From: Bacteroides intestinalis
GTDB lineage: Bacteria; Bacteroidota; Bacteroidia; Bacteroidales; Bacteroidaceae
Direction: 5' to 3'
NCBI RefSeq assembly: GCF_003464595.1
Contig: NZ_QRZF01000008.1
Location: 124,001-188,000 of the forward strand
DNA length: 64,000 nt
Below, in pieces: positions 26,282 to 35,569 of the stretch. Numbering within the stretch: position 1 is the first letter of the stretch; each line of letters begins with the position of its first letter. The notes under the pieces were generated by a model. The model ran no database searches, was not told the origin of the DNA, and saw only the letters and a list, made by a program, of their open reading frames with translations. Made by a program: the position numbers and the translations under genes.

Positions 26282-27481
26282 ATGAAAACAAGGAATATGA
26301 AAAAATATATTATTGCATCTTTGTTGGCAGGTGTTGCTCTTATGGGCTTTACATCGTGTGAGGATGACAGAGACTCCAATCCTACCTTGACGGTACCTGA
26401 TAGTTTTGTGCTGAATACACCTGCATTGGCTGGTAATGTGTATGATTTAGCTAATTGTGAGGGGATTGAACTGTCTTGTAAACAACCAGAGTTTGGTTAT
26501 ACGGCTGCTGTAAGCTATTATCCGCAACTTTCATTGACTAATGAATGGGAAAATGTGCTTGATGAGAACGGTGAAATAGTAGGCAATCCCAAATTTGTAC
26601 AATTGGAAAGTTATAGTACGAAGGCTAAATTTGATGTTGCTGCTAAAGATTTCAATAAAGCCATTATGAAAATAGGTGGATATACGGCAGAAGAGCAAAT
26701 ACCAGATAATCTGGATGTATATATACGTCTTAATGGCGTTCTGAGTTCTAAGCAAAACACTTATTCAAACAGTATAACAGTGAAAGTTAAACCTTTCTTT
26801 CAAGCATTGGTTGCTGCGGATACTGAATTATGGTATCTTATCGGTGCTTGTGTAGGAGATGGTGCATGGGGTTCAGAAATTGGTGTTTCTGTTTATCCGA
26901 TGTCTCCAGTAGAAGGTGGTAAGTTTGATGAAGTAACGGGTAAAGGACCGCTTACTTATACAGGTTATTTCACACCTGAACTTGGTTTCAAGATTGTTCG
27001 TGTTCCCGGTGAGTGGGCCGATCAATGGGGAGCTGTTGATGGAGATATTAATCAGCCTCGTTTGAAAGATGATAGTGGTGAAGGTTCTGATTTTAAAGTT
27101 CCTTCGGCAGGCTACTATCGAATTGACCTTGATTGTTATACGAACACTTTGACATTCACTGCCCTTGACAAGGAGCCAGCGGAATACTCGCAGATGATGA
27201 TTGCAGGTGACTTTACTAATTGGGGAGATGGAGCTGTGAGCATGTCTCCAGTAGATACTTATGCGGGTGCTCGTCCACATGTATGGATGTACGATATGAG
27301 CATAACTGAAAATACAGGGATGAAGTTCCTCGTTGATAGCAGTTGGAATCCTAACTGGGGCGGTGATAAGTTCCCGTTTGGTTGGGGTGTCGGCGGCGGC
27401 GGTAATATTCCTGTAGAGGCTGGCGATTATCGAGTCATCTTTAATGATATTACCGGTTACTATCATTTTTACAATAAATAA
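26282..27481 (+). CDS. SusE-like starch-binding lipoprotein
   Basis: The 399-residue protein starts seven bases after susD; an ATG at 26297, preceded by AAGGAA, is an alternative start. The lipobox GFTSC is followed by EDDRD, which is rich in acidic residues as in surface-exported lipoproteins. The N-terminal domain resembles the SusE domain (FVLNTPALAGNVYDL). Two tandem starch-binding-type modules follow at about 170-275 and 285-399 (MMIAGDFTNWGDGAVSMSP, then YRVIFNDITGYYHFYNK). The role is extra surface binding of starch. Confidence 0.85.
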   Translation: MKTRNMKKYIIASLLAGVALMGFTSCEDDRDSNPTLTVPDSFVLNTPALAGNVYDLANCEGIELSCKQPEFGYTAAVSYYPQLSLTNEWENVLDENGEIVGNPKFVQLESYSTKAKFDVAAKDFNKAIMKIGGYTAEEQIPDNLDVYIRLNGVLSSKQNTYSNSITVKVKPFFQALVAADTELWYLIGACVGDGAWGSEIGVSVYPMSPVEGGKFDEVTGKGPLTYTGYFTPELGFKIVRVPGEWADQWGAVDGDINQPRLKDDSGEGSDFKVPSAGYYRIDLDCYTNTLTFTALDKEPAEYSQMMIAGDFTNWGDGAVSMSPVDTYAGARPHVWMYDMSITENTGMKFLVDSSWNPNWGGDKFPFGWGVGGGGNIPVEAGDYRVIFNDITGYYHFYNK

Positions 27482-27504
27482 TAATGAATAAATAATTGAT
27501 TAGT

Positions 27505-28920
27505 ATGAGAAAATCATTCATATATGGTATAGTTCTTACAACCGCGTTTCTTAGCGGTTGTAAAGGAGATTATGATGACTGGGCAGCTCCTCAAGGTTTT
27601 GATGCGGAGGAGGCTAAAAATATAAGTGTGAATATTACGCCTGCTGCAGCCATTGAAATGGAGAATGTTACTACTGAAACTATTCAGCTTTTTACAGCGT
27701 CGATAGATGCTCCGGAAGGTATGGAAGTTACTACTTATGAAGCTGTGCTGAGCAAAATAGATGAGAATGGAGTTGCACAGGGAAAAACTGTCTTGGCAGC
27801 TGATGCTTCAGGAAATGTATCTACTAAAGAAGTCGTAAGTGCAGTGGAGAGTTATTATGGTAAGAATCCGATTGCACGTAAATTGGCTATAACTGTAATG
27901 GCATACATTAAACAAGCTGAACAGGCTTTTTGTGTAAGTTCCAATCAAGCAGAAATACAAGTAACGCTTATTAAGCCTGACATCTCAGAATCTTATTATC
28001 TTGTTGGCGATATGGCTGGATGGGATGAGGCAAGTATGATAAAATTCACCCATAGTGATGTGAATGTTTATGATGATCCAGTGTTTACCATCTCTATAAC
28101 TACCACAGTTGATGATCAATATTGGAAAATTATTCCTCAAAAGAATATTGACGCAGGTGACTTCTGGGCAAATCCTGGAGTTGTAGGTCCTAAAGTTGAT
28201 GGAGATGATGCTATGAGCGGTCAACTCGTGAATGAGGGCGCTGGTGCAGGAAAGATTGCGAAAGCCGGTAAGTATAACATGACTATTAATATGATGGATT
28301 ATACTTATGAAATTACGGAAGCTCCTACGGAACTTTATATGACGGGCAGTGAGTACTCTTGGGGTGGTGTATGGAAACAACTTACTCCAGTAAATGGTAC
28401 AGGCACTGATTATTGGACGATTGTATATTTGAGTGTCGGCGAAAAGATTAAATTCGCTCCGCAGGCCGATTGGGGAAATGATTTTGGTGGTCAGGCAACG
28501 GTGAATGATGAAGCTGGTGCAGGTTTGGTTGCTGATACTGATAATAATTTGGAAGCCAAGAATGCCGGTTGGTATCTGCTTCATGTTGTTAATGGTGCAG
28601 AACGCATAGTTAATGTGTTGGCTCCAAACGTTTACTTGACAGGTGATACGGCTCCCGGAGGATGGAGCATTGATGAAACAGGAAAGTTTGTTGTTCCGGA
28701 AACAAAAGATGGCGAATTTGTGTCTCCTGCATTCGTGGCAAGTAAAGAAGTGCGTATGTGCGTCAATTTTGGTGGCTACGATTGGTGGAAGGTGGAATTT
28801 ATTGTTCTTGATGGAAAGATTGTTTATCGTGGCAACGGTGGTGATCAAGAACGGGTAAGTGTTTCAGAAGGCCAGAAAGCCTATTTGAATTTCACTGACG
28901 GTACAGGAACTTTTAAGTGA
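27505..28920 (+). CDS. SusF-like starch-binding lipoprotein
   Basis: The ATG at 27505 gives 471 residues (a TTG at 27496 is in frame). The lipobox FLSGC is followed by KGDYDDW. A SusE/F-type N-terminal domain is followed by three similar modules, beginning near YYLVGDMAGWDEASM, ELYMTGSEYSWGG and NVYLTGDTAPGGWS. These match the tandem carbohydrate-binding modules of SusF. It should sit on the surface next to SusC/D/E and hold starch. It is the last gene before a hairpin and a fresh promoter. Confidence 0.85.
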   Translation: MRKSFIYGIVLTTAFLSGCKGDYDDWAAPQGFDAEEAKNISVNITPAAAIEMENVTTETIQLFTASIDAPEGMEVTTYEAVLSKIDENGVAQGKTVLAADASGNVSTKEVVSAVESYYGKNPIARKLAITVMAYIKQAEQAFCVSSNQAEIQVTLIKPDISESYYLVGDMAGWDEASMIKFTHSDVNVYDDPVFTISITTTVDDQYWKIIPQKNIDAGDFWANPGVVGPKVDGDDAMSGQLVNEGAGAGKIAKAGKYNMTINMMDYTYEITEAPTELYMTGSEYSWGGVWKQLTPVNGTGTDYWTIVYLSVGEKIKFAPQADWGNDFGGQATVNDEAGAGLVADTDNNLEAKNAGWYLLHVVNGAERIVNVLAPNVYLTGDTAPGGWSIDETGKFVVPETKDGEFVSPAFVASKEVRMCVNFGGYDWWKVEFIVLDGKIVYRGNGGDQERVSVSEGQKAYLNFTDGTGTFK

Positions 28921-28941
28921 TCCAATTTTAGAATTTAAACC

Positions 28942-28990
28942 AGGCCCTCTTCCTCATTTTTCTAAATATGGGGGAGAGGGCTTGTCTTAT
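28942..28990 (+). terminator. Probable terminator after the susF-like gene
   Basis: AGGCCCTCTTCCTC (28942-28955) can pair with GGGGGAGAGGGCTT (28970-28983), followed by GTCTTAT. Imperfect stem and weak U-tract. The 303-base gap also contains operator site C. Confidence 0.5.
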
Positions 28991-29120
28991 CTTACACATA
29001 ATCTAGCAAAAACAGTCTGATAAGAGGTTTTGGAGGAAAAAATCATCCTAAATGAACGAGAGAGGATGGTATGATATATTTTTGCTTTATGTTAATAAAA
29101 GAGATGTATTCTTTAGGTCA

Positions 29121-29196
29121 TGCAACCGTTTGCATTATTTCTTCTCTTGCTTCTGTTTCAAGCACTTGATAATTTGGGATAACTACTGTACTTTTG
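29121..29196 (+). promoter_or_regulatory. LacI-type operator and -7 box upstream of the amylase (site C)
   Basis: TGCAACCGTTTGCA (29121-29134, flanked by A and T; centre 29127.5) is a palindrome with one mismatched pair. The -7 box TACTTTTG starts at 29189, exactly 61.5 bp from the centre. A weak CTTG lies 20 bases upstream of the box. Transcription would start near 29203, about 21 bases before the ATG at 29224. Confidence 0.75.
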
Positions 29197-29223
29197 AACT
29201 ATTAACTCATAAATTGATACCGA

Positions 29224-32055
29224 ATGAAAAGACTCTACGCTTTTTTTATTTGCTTGTTAGCTGTTTTAGCTATGCAAGCGCAAATAGTAACTACTACTCC
29301 GGATTTCCCAACAGAAAATGATGAGGTAACCATTATCTTTGATGCAACGAAAGGTACCGCAGGACTGAAAGGCTTTACTGGTGATGTGTATGCACATACA
29401 GGAGTGATACTCAGTACGGGTACAAGTTGGCAATATGCCCCAACTTGGGGAGATAACTCGGCGAAGTATAAACTGACTTCATTAGGAAATGATAAATGGC
29501 AACTGAAAATAACCCCTAATATTCGTGAATATTATGGCGTTAAAGATGGAGAAACAGTAAAACAACTGGCTTTTGTTTTTCGTAGTGCAGATACATCAAA
29601 AGAAGGCAAGGATACGGGTAATAAAGATATATTCGTAGATGTGCATACTGCCGGTTTAACCGTTCGTTTCGATCAGCCTGCTGAGAAAGAAAATTTGATC
29701 ACAAATACTGCTCTTACAATTAAAGCTTCTGCTTCTGTTGCTTCAACTCTAAAACTCTATGTAGGTAATACTGAGATAGCTACTGAAGCTAATGCTACTA
29801 CAATTTCCCAACCTTATACATTCTCAACTGCCGGAAGCTATACTTTGAAAGTAGAGGCTACTGCTAATGGTAAAACAGAATCTGCTACCCAAGAAGTAAC
29901 AGTACTGAATGGAACAAGTACCTCGGAGACAATGCCCCAAGGTGTGCGTCCCGGTATTAACTATATCAGTGATACAGAAGTTACTTTGGTGTTGCAGGCT
30001 CCGGGTAAAAAGTATGTGTATGTGGTAGGTGACTTTAATGATTGGATGCCTAAAGCAGACTATCAGTTGAAACAAGATGGTGAATATTTCTGGATAACTC
30101 TTTCCGGATTGATAAAAGGTGAAGAATATGCTTTTCAATATTTGGTAGATGGCTCTATTTATATTGCAGATCCTTATACAGACAAAGTTCTGGATCCTTG
30201 GAACGACCAGTATATTGAAAGTACGACATATCCGAATCTGAAACCTTATCCAGCCGGAAAAGCAGAAGGTATTGTTTCTGTATTACAAACAGGACAGACT
30301 GTATATAATTGGAAAGTAAAGAACTTCGAACGCCCGGCTTCTGAGCAATTGGTTATTTATGAAATGTTGGTTCGTGATTTTACTGAAGAACATACGTTTA
30401 ACGCTGCAAAAGAAAAGCTGGGATATTTAAAGAATCTGGGAGTAAATGCTATAGAATTGATGCCTATTAATGAGTTCGAAGGAAATACGAGTTGGGGATA
30501 TAATCCTTCATTCTATTTTGCCGTGGATAAGTATTATGGTACAAAGAATGATTTAAGAGCTTTTGTGGATGAATGCCACAGTCAAGGAATGTCTGTTATT
30601 ATCGATCTTGTGCTCAATCATAGTTTTGGTCAGTCTCCTTTCTATCTTTTGTATAAGGATGTGGATGGGAAGCCCTCTGCTGATAATCCGTGGTATAATC
30701 AAGAATCAAATATAAAGAATCCGAGCCTCTCATGGGGATATGATTTTAATCATGACAGTGAATATACCCGTGCTCTGGTAGATAGTGTAGCAGGCTTTTG
30801 GATGTCGGAATACAAAATTGATGGTTTCCGTTATGATTTTACGAAAGGTTTCTCCAATACTCCTTATGGGGAGAATGATTGGGCTAATGGACCGGATGCT
30901 GCACGTATTGCCAACTTGAAGCGTATGTCGGCTGCCGTACAAAAGCGCCAACCGGGTGCTTATGTTATTTTTGAACATTTGGCAGCTGCCAGTGAAGAAA
31001 AGCAGTTAGGAGATGCGGGCATCTTGCTATGGTGTAATAAAAATGAAGCATATTGTGAAACTGCTATGGGATGGAGTGGTTCAAAAACCGATTTTTCTGG
31101 TTTATTTGCGGGGACATCCAGTATGCCTGCTGGTAGTTTAGTAGGATATATGGAAAGTCACGATGAGGAACGTACAGGATTTAAAGCCTGGAAATGGGGA
31201 AATACCGGAGTAATAGCATCAACTACGAGTAAGAATGACGGAATAAGTCCTTCAACAGGAAGTAATATTAATCTCTCTACCCGTACTAAACGTTTAGCTA
31301 CTAATGCGGCCTTCTTCCTTACTGTACCCGGACCAAAGATGATCTGGCAATTTGGTGAGTTAGGATATGATTTCTCTATAAACAACAATAGTGATGGTTC
31401 TAGTTATGACGATCAGGGCGGTTATCGTACGGATCCTAAACCTATACGTTGGGACTATTTTGAAGATGCTGATCGAAAAGGATTGTATGAAACGTATGCT
31501 GCCCTTTTAGATTTTCGTCATTCATATCCTGAACTATTTGCTTCGAATACTACATTTAGCTGGAAGGTAGGTGCTACAAATTGGGATAATGGACGTACCT
31601 TGTCAGCTACTTCTACTGATGGCAAGTCTTTTGTAGTGGTTGGAAACTTTACTTTGGCAGATAAGAACCTTTCTGTAACTTTCCCGGAAACAGGTACATG
31701 GTATGAATTTCTGAAAGATAATGAGCCATTGAGTGTGTCAGGTGCTACACAGACTATTGCTGTCCCTGCTCATGAATTCCGTCTCTTTACTAACTTTAAA
31801 CCGACTTTGACTGGGATTGAAACCACTACTCCTGATACGGAAGTGCCTTTGATATATTATAATAAGGCAATAGATACTTTGGTGTTACCTGTTGGAGAGG
31901 CTAAACGTGTAGAAGTATATTCTGTAAACGGAATGCTGGTGATGACGCAGGAAAGGTGTACTTCTGTAGGCTTGTCAGCCTTACCTGTTGGTTATTATAT
32001 GGCACGGGTTTATATGGAAGATGGTAAAGTACAGGTTTGCAAAATAATGAAATAG
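29224..32055 (+). CDS. GH13 alpha-amylase family enzyme with C-terminal sorting-like domain
   Basis: The 943-residue protein has a simple signal peptide (MKRLYAFFICLLAVLAMQAQ). Order: an N-terminal beta domain (about 22-145), a spacer Ig-like domain, a CBM48-like domain (about 255-340, YVYVVGDFNDWMP), then the GH13 barrel. Catalytic residues are Asp538 (GFRYDFTKG), Glu584 (VIFEHLA) and Asp647 (ESHDEERTG). The last 80 residues (VEVYSVNGMLVMTQ, then LSALPVGYYMARVYM) resemble the type A C-terminal sorting domain of type IX secretion. It should degrade starch outside the inner membrane. It is followed 16 bases later by the GH133 gene and has its own LacI-type promoter. Confidence 0.92.
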   Translation: MKRLYAFFICLLAVLAMQAQIVTTTPDFPTENDEVTIIFDATKGTAGLKGFTGDVYAHTGVILSTGTSWQYAPTWGDNSAKYKLTSLGNDKWQLKITPNIREYYGVKDGETVKQLAFVFRSADTSKEGKDTGNKDIFVDVHTAGLTVRFDQPAEKENLITNTALTIKASASVASTLKLYVGNTEIATEANATTISQPYTFSTAGSYTLKVEATANGKTESATQEVTVLNGTSTSETMPQGVRPGINYISDTEVTLVLQAPGKKYVYVVGDFNDWMPKADYQLKQDGEYFWITLSGLIKGEEYAFQYLVDGSIYIADPYTDKVLDPWNDQYIESTTYPNLKPYPAGKAEGIVSVLQTGQTVYNWKVKNFERPASEQLVIYEMLVRDFTEEHTFNAAKEKLGYLKNLGVNAIELMPINEFEGNTSWGYNPSFYFAVDKYYGTKNDLRAFVDECHSQGMSVIIDLVLNHSFGQSPFYLLYKDVDGKPSADNPWYNQESNIKNPSLSWGYDFNHDSEYTRALVDSVAGFWMSEYKIDGFRYDFTKGFSNTPYGENDWANGPDAARIANLKRMSAAVQKRQPGAYVIFEHLAAASEEKQLGDAGILLWCNKNEAYCETAMGWSGSKTDFSGLFAGTSSMPAGSLVGYMESHDEERTGFKAWKWGNTGVIASTTSKNDGISPSTGSNINLSTRTKRLATNAAFFLTVPGPKMIWQFGELGYDFSINNNSDGSSYDDQGGYRTDPKPIRWDYFEDADRKGLYETYAALLDFRHSYPELFASNTTFSWKVGATNWDNGRTLSATSTDGKSFVVVGNFTLADKNLSVTFPETGTWYEFLKDNEPLSVSGATQTIAVPAHEFRLFTNFKPTLTGIETTTPDTEVPLIYYNKAIDTLVLPVGEAKRVEVYSVNGMLVMTQERCTSVGLSALPVGYYMARVYMEDGKVQVCKIMK

Positions 32056-32071
32056 GTTAGTTGTTGTAAAT

Positions 32072-34420
32072 ATGGTTGTAAATTGGTGTTTTTCAAAGAA
32101 AGCTGCGAGTATATTACTTGCAGCTACTTCTTTTTTAGTAATGTCTTGCAGTGAAAATGTAAAAGAGTTATCTCCGTTAAATATGGATAAATTAGGTATC
32201 ACTATACCTGGCGGACAATCACGTGAGTATTCTTATACAGATAAGAATGGTGGCTTCTACTATGGAATGACCTCTATTGATGATTGGGGAGACTGGTATG
32301 CAGGTTGGAATATCTATGCTAAACGTATCTTTGCTGATTACCGTTTGCATGTGGATGGTGAAAGATTGTATCGGAAAGATGCTCGCACATCGGTATATCC
32401 TGACAGATTAATCCGCCATTATGGAAAGGCTGTGGAAACATTTTCTCTGGTGGATGAACCAAAGTTATTATATGTTCGTATGGATAGTGTGCAGGGAAAA
32501 CATATCTCATTAATGTTGATAGGAGGAAATGTCGTAGATGCACGGAAAGATGGGAATTCAATACTTTATACAGCGAAAGAATCGCCGGAGAATGTAATAC
32601 GCATAGCACCTGTAAAAGAAGTGGGAATAGAATTTGCTGATAGTCTGATAACTGTTCCGACTTCTTCTGATGGTTTCCTGATCGCTTTCGGTACCGAAGG
32701 AGAGAGCCGGAAAGTAATAGAAGATTTTCGTCAAGAAGGAGAAAAGTGGTTGAACACACGTAGCCAGCGTATTCAGTCGTTACTCGATCATAATCCTTTA
32801 AAAACAAATCAGGATTCTTTAGATCATGCCCTTGCCTGGATTATGCTCACTAACGACCAGTTGATAACTCATCAACATGGTGGTTATGGCATGTATGCCG
32901 GTCTGCCTTGGTTTACGGATTTCTGGGGACGAGATATGTTTATCTCTATGCCGGGTGCAGTACTCTGTACAGGACAGTTTGATACGGCACGTGATATTCT
33001 AGCCTCTTTTGCACGTTACCAGGATACTATTTCTACTTCTCCTACTTACGGGCGTGTACCCAATCGCTTGAATCTGGAAGGTGTTCTCTATAATACTACC
33101 GATGGAACACCCCGCTTTGTTATGCAAGTGCACGATTATCTGAAATATACCGGTGATACGGCCTTTGTAAAAGAGATATATCCTTCCGTGAAGATTGCTA
33201 CGGATGCATCCCTCCGTCTGTATACTGATGAGAAAGGTTATCTTACTCATGCAGGTGCAGATACCTGGATGGATGCCAAGCGCCAGGGTAGATATCCATG
33301 TTCGCCACGCGGCAATCGTGCTGTAGATGTGCAGGCATTATGGTATACCCAGTTGATGAATGCTGCAGACCTTGCCCGATACATGAATAAGGAAGAAGAT
33401 GCACTATGTTGGAGTAAGGCGGCAGAGCACCTTCGTTTAAGCTTTGAACAAGACTTTGTTGATACTGCTACTACGTTTATTTATGATCATTTGAATACGG
33501 ATGGAAGTGGAGATATGCAATTCCGCCCCAATGCTATCTATGCGTTGGATTTGATTTCTGATTCAGATTTAAAGATGCATGAAACAAAGGAAGTCTGGGA
33601 ACGCCTGGTATATCCGTGGGGAGTATCTTCACTCGACCAGTATGACGAACAGTTTCATCCTTACCATGAGCAATGGTATCGTTATCATAAAGATGATGCA
33701 TACCACAACGGTACGATATGGCTTTGGAACAATGGTATGGCTATGCAACGGATGATAGAAAACGGTCAGCAGGATATAGCCTATGCGTTATTCAAAAACA
33801 TGAATCGTCAGGCACTTGCCGAAGGTGCTGTTGGGAGTTTGTCGGAGAATGCAGATGCGTGGCCACGTGCCGGGCAGACATGGGTACGGCGTAGTGGAAC
33901 TTTCCTGCAGGCATGGAGCAATAGTGAACATATCCGTGTATGGAATCAATATTTCTTGGGTATTCGTCCCGATATGCTTAACCATTCCATTACTATCGAT
34001 CCTAAACTTCCTTCTGATTTGAAAGAGGTAGATGCGCAAATAAACGTTGGAGATGGTACCCTGCGTATGGTCTTCTCTAAGAATGGAGCTAACGGAATTT
34101 ATCGTTATGAATGGACGGGTGCGCCTGTATCTCTTAAACTGAATATTGATTCTTATCAAGCATTGGAAGTTCCGGTTTCAACCAACAGTTCAGTGAATAT
34201 CAAGACAGATGTAGTAAGTCTGAAAGTAGAAGTATCGGATGCTTCCGGTAAACAAATCGCAAATTATACAGTGGAACCGGATGCTGCCAAGCTGGAGAAG
34301 AAGCAACAACAGGATGCCTATTTCCACAATACTCATTTTGCAAAGCCATCTTACAGAGAAAATCTGAAGAGTATGTCTCGTTACTTTGATCCGCCGCTGA
34401 CATACCAAAGTGTGGAGTGA
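32072..34420 (+). CDS. GH133-like glycogen/starch debranching lipoprotein
   Basis: The 782-residue protein has a lipoprotein signal ending FLVMSC. The central (alpha/alpha)6 region shows GLPWFTDFWGRDMFISMPG and GADTWMDAKRQGRYPCSPRG (Asp401), the motifs of amylo-alpha-1,6-glucosidases (GDE_C, GH133). It should remove alpha-1,6 branches from limit dextrins. Most relatives are cytoplasmic; here the lipid anchor places it in the envelope. The N-terminal 200 residues form a beta-rich domain. It is the last gene of the starch locus and is convergent with the GNAT gene, with three bases between. Confidence 0.85.
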   Translation: MVVNWCFSKKAASILLAATSFLVMSCSENVKELSPLNMDKLGITIPGGQSREYSYTDKNGGFYYGMTSIDDWGDWYAGWNIYAKRIFADYRLHVDGERLYRKDARTSVYPDRLIRHYGKAVETFSLVDEPKLLYVRMDSVQGKHISLMLIGGNVVDARKDGNSILYTAKESPENVIRIAPVKEVGIEFADSLITVPTSSDGFLIAFGTEGESRKVIEDFRQEGEKWLNTRSQRIQSLLDHNPLKTNQDSLDHALAWIMLTNDQLITHQHGGYGMYAGLPWFTDFWGRDMFISMPGAVLCTGQFDTARDILASFARYQDTISTSPTYGRVPNRLNLEGVLYNTTDGTPRFVMQVHDYLKYTGDTAFVKEIYPSVKIATDASLRLYTDEKGYLTHAGADTWMDAKRQGRYPCSPRGNRAVDVQALWYTQLMNAADLARYMNKEEDALCWSKAAEHLRLSFEQDFVDTATTFIYDHLNTDGSGDMQFRPNAIYALDLISDSDLKMHETKEVWERLVYPWGVSSLDQYDEQFHPYHEQWYRYHKDDAYHNGTIWLWNNGMAMQRMIENGQQDIAYALFKNMNRQALAEGAVGSLSENADAWPRAGQTWVRRSGTFLQAWSNSEHIRVWNQYFLGIRPDMLNHSITIDPKLPSDLKEVDAQINVGDGTLRMVFSKNGANGIYRYEWTGAPVSLKLNIDSYQALEVPVSTNSSVNIKTDVVSLKVEVSDASGKQIANYTVEPDAAKLEKKQQQDAYFHNTHFAKPSYRENLKSMSRYFDPPLTYQSVE

Positions 34421-34423
34421 AGT

Positions 34424-35407
34424 CTATTCGTAGATTTTGTTTAGTATTCTATTCAGCCATTCCCAACGGAAACGGAACCAGCGGCGAGTACTGCTTTGCT
34501 TGCCGCCGAAGCGTAGGACAAACTCGCGATAACCATGTTTGCGGAAGGGGAGGCCGACATCCATAAATTCAAGATGGCGGTAGCCGCGTTGCTTGGCATC
34601 AGATAGAGCATGCCATACGGCAAGTATGCCCGGATATTGGAGCGCATACGTCTTGCGCATGCCACCGGAGAACCAGAGATAGGCATTATCTTCGGAATAG
34701 ATGCAGGCACTGCCACCTATAATTTTATCTTTGTAAGTGACAATGAATATTTTGCTTTGTTCCCCTTTCATCATTTCTTCTTCCATGCGTAGGAAGAAGA
34801 CTCTGCTGGGGAAGTGGCGGCGTATTTTTGAGGAATAAACATGGTGTAGCATCTGGGAGAAAGCACGTACTTCCTCAGGAGTATGAGCTTCACGCACTTC
34901 TGCACCATTTTTTAATCCTTTTTTTATCTGACGGATACGTGAGGGGCTGAAACGACTTTCTACATGTTCGATGCTATGTAGCGAATTGCGTACCCGTAGC
35001 CAGTTGATGGCAAAGTAACGATTCTTGCGGAAAGATTTATATCCGAACAGCGAATTTTCCAGATTGCGAAATTCAATAAGAAATGCTTCCCGCAATGCCT
35101 CGGCAGTTAACCGTTGTAGGATTTCGCCAAAGACAAATTCTTTATCGACTGTTTCATCGAAATATTCTCCTGTGCCATAGATTTCACATCTCTTGATGAT
35201 AGAGGGTGGAAACAAACGAACACTCTTTCGTATTGCCGCCAATAGCTTGGCAACGGGCCTTCCTGCCTCTGATGCAACAATGAGAAGGGGTGTATAACCC
35301 GGGGTTGCTTCATAGATATGAAACAACTCAAGGGAGTGAAACGTATTTTTGCCCGGTAGTTCCGGGATGTTACTCCCGTGGTAATATGTGGTTAGTTTCA
35401 AAGGCAT
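34424..35407 (-). CDS. GNAT-fold acetyltransferase-like protein (FemAB/Acetyltransf_6 type)
   Basis: The ATG at 35407 gives 327 residues. A C-terminal GNAT-like fold is seen at about 160-300 (KIFIVTYKDKIIGGSACIYSEDNAYLWFSGG, then YPGILAVWHALSDAKQRGYRHLEFMDVG). The two-part layout resembles FemAB-type aminoacyl/acyl transferases used in cell-wall or polysaccharide modification. No signal peptide is present, so it should be cytoplasmic. The acceptor is unknown. Its divergent neighbour is the nitroreductase operon; the shared 162-base gap holds a promoter and a palindrome. Confidence 0.7.
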   Translation of the reverse strand: MPLKLTTYYHGSNIPELPGKNTFHSLELFHIYEATPGYTPLLIVASEAGRPVAKLLAAIRKSVRLFPPSIIKRCEIYGTGEYFDETVDKEFVFGEILQRLTAEALREAFLIEFRNLENSLFGYKSFRKNRYFAINWLRVRNSLHSIEHVESRFSPSRIRQIKKGLKNGAEVREAHTPEEVRAFSQMLHHVYSSKIRRHFPSRVFFLRMEEEMMKGEQSKIFIVTYKDKIIGGSACIYSEDNAYLWFSGGMRKTYALQYPGILAVWHALSDAKQRGYRHLEFMDVGLPFRKHGYREFVLRFGGKQSSTRRWFRFRWEWLNRILNKIYE

Positions 35408-35434
35408 TGACTGCAAATTTAAAAAATAATCTCG

Positions 35435-35442
35435 TATCTTTG
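35435..35442 (+). promoter_or_regulatory. -7 box for the nitroreductase operon
   Basis: TATCTTTG matches the Bacteroides -7 consensus. The -33 element is not clear. Transcription would begin near 35449, which places the inverted repeat at 35466-35544 inside the leader of the operon. Confidence 0.55.
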
Positions 35443-35465
35443 CGTTCTTAAACGATAAATTAGCT

Positions 35466-35544
35466 ACAAGCTACCGGCTACGAGCTACAAGTGCCATTCG
35501 GCTATGTTAGCGCAGCCACTTGTAATTCGTAGCCGGTAGCTTGT
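35466..35544. repeat. Long inverted repeat in the leader of the nitroreductase operon
   Basis: Arms 35466-35493 and 35517-35544 are complementary at 26 of 28 positions (core ACAAGCTACCGGCTACGA), around a 23-base centre. The motif GCTAC is also repeated within each arm. It ends 25 bases before the start codon at 35570 and would fold into a long stem in the mRNA. Confidence 0.85.
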
Positions 35545-35569
35545 TACTTAATAAATAATAGTACGATAT

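Noticed and set aside
29077..29084. TATTTTTG as a promoter for the amylase
   Set aside because: It is upstream of operator C and has no -33 element; TACTTTTG at 29189 is closer to the start and has the spacing shared by the other sites.
29052..29321. 89-residue reading frame before the amylase
   Set aside because: It runs through operator C and the -7 box and overlaps the amylase signal peptide in another frame; no domain is visible.
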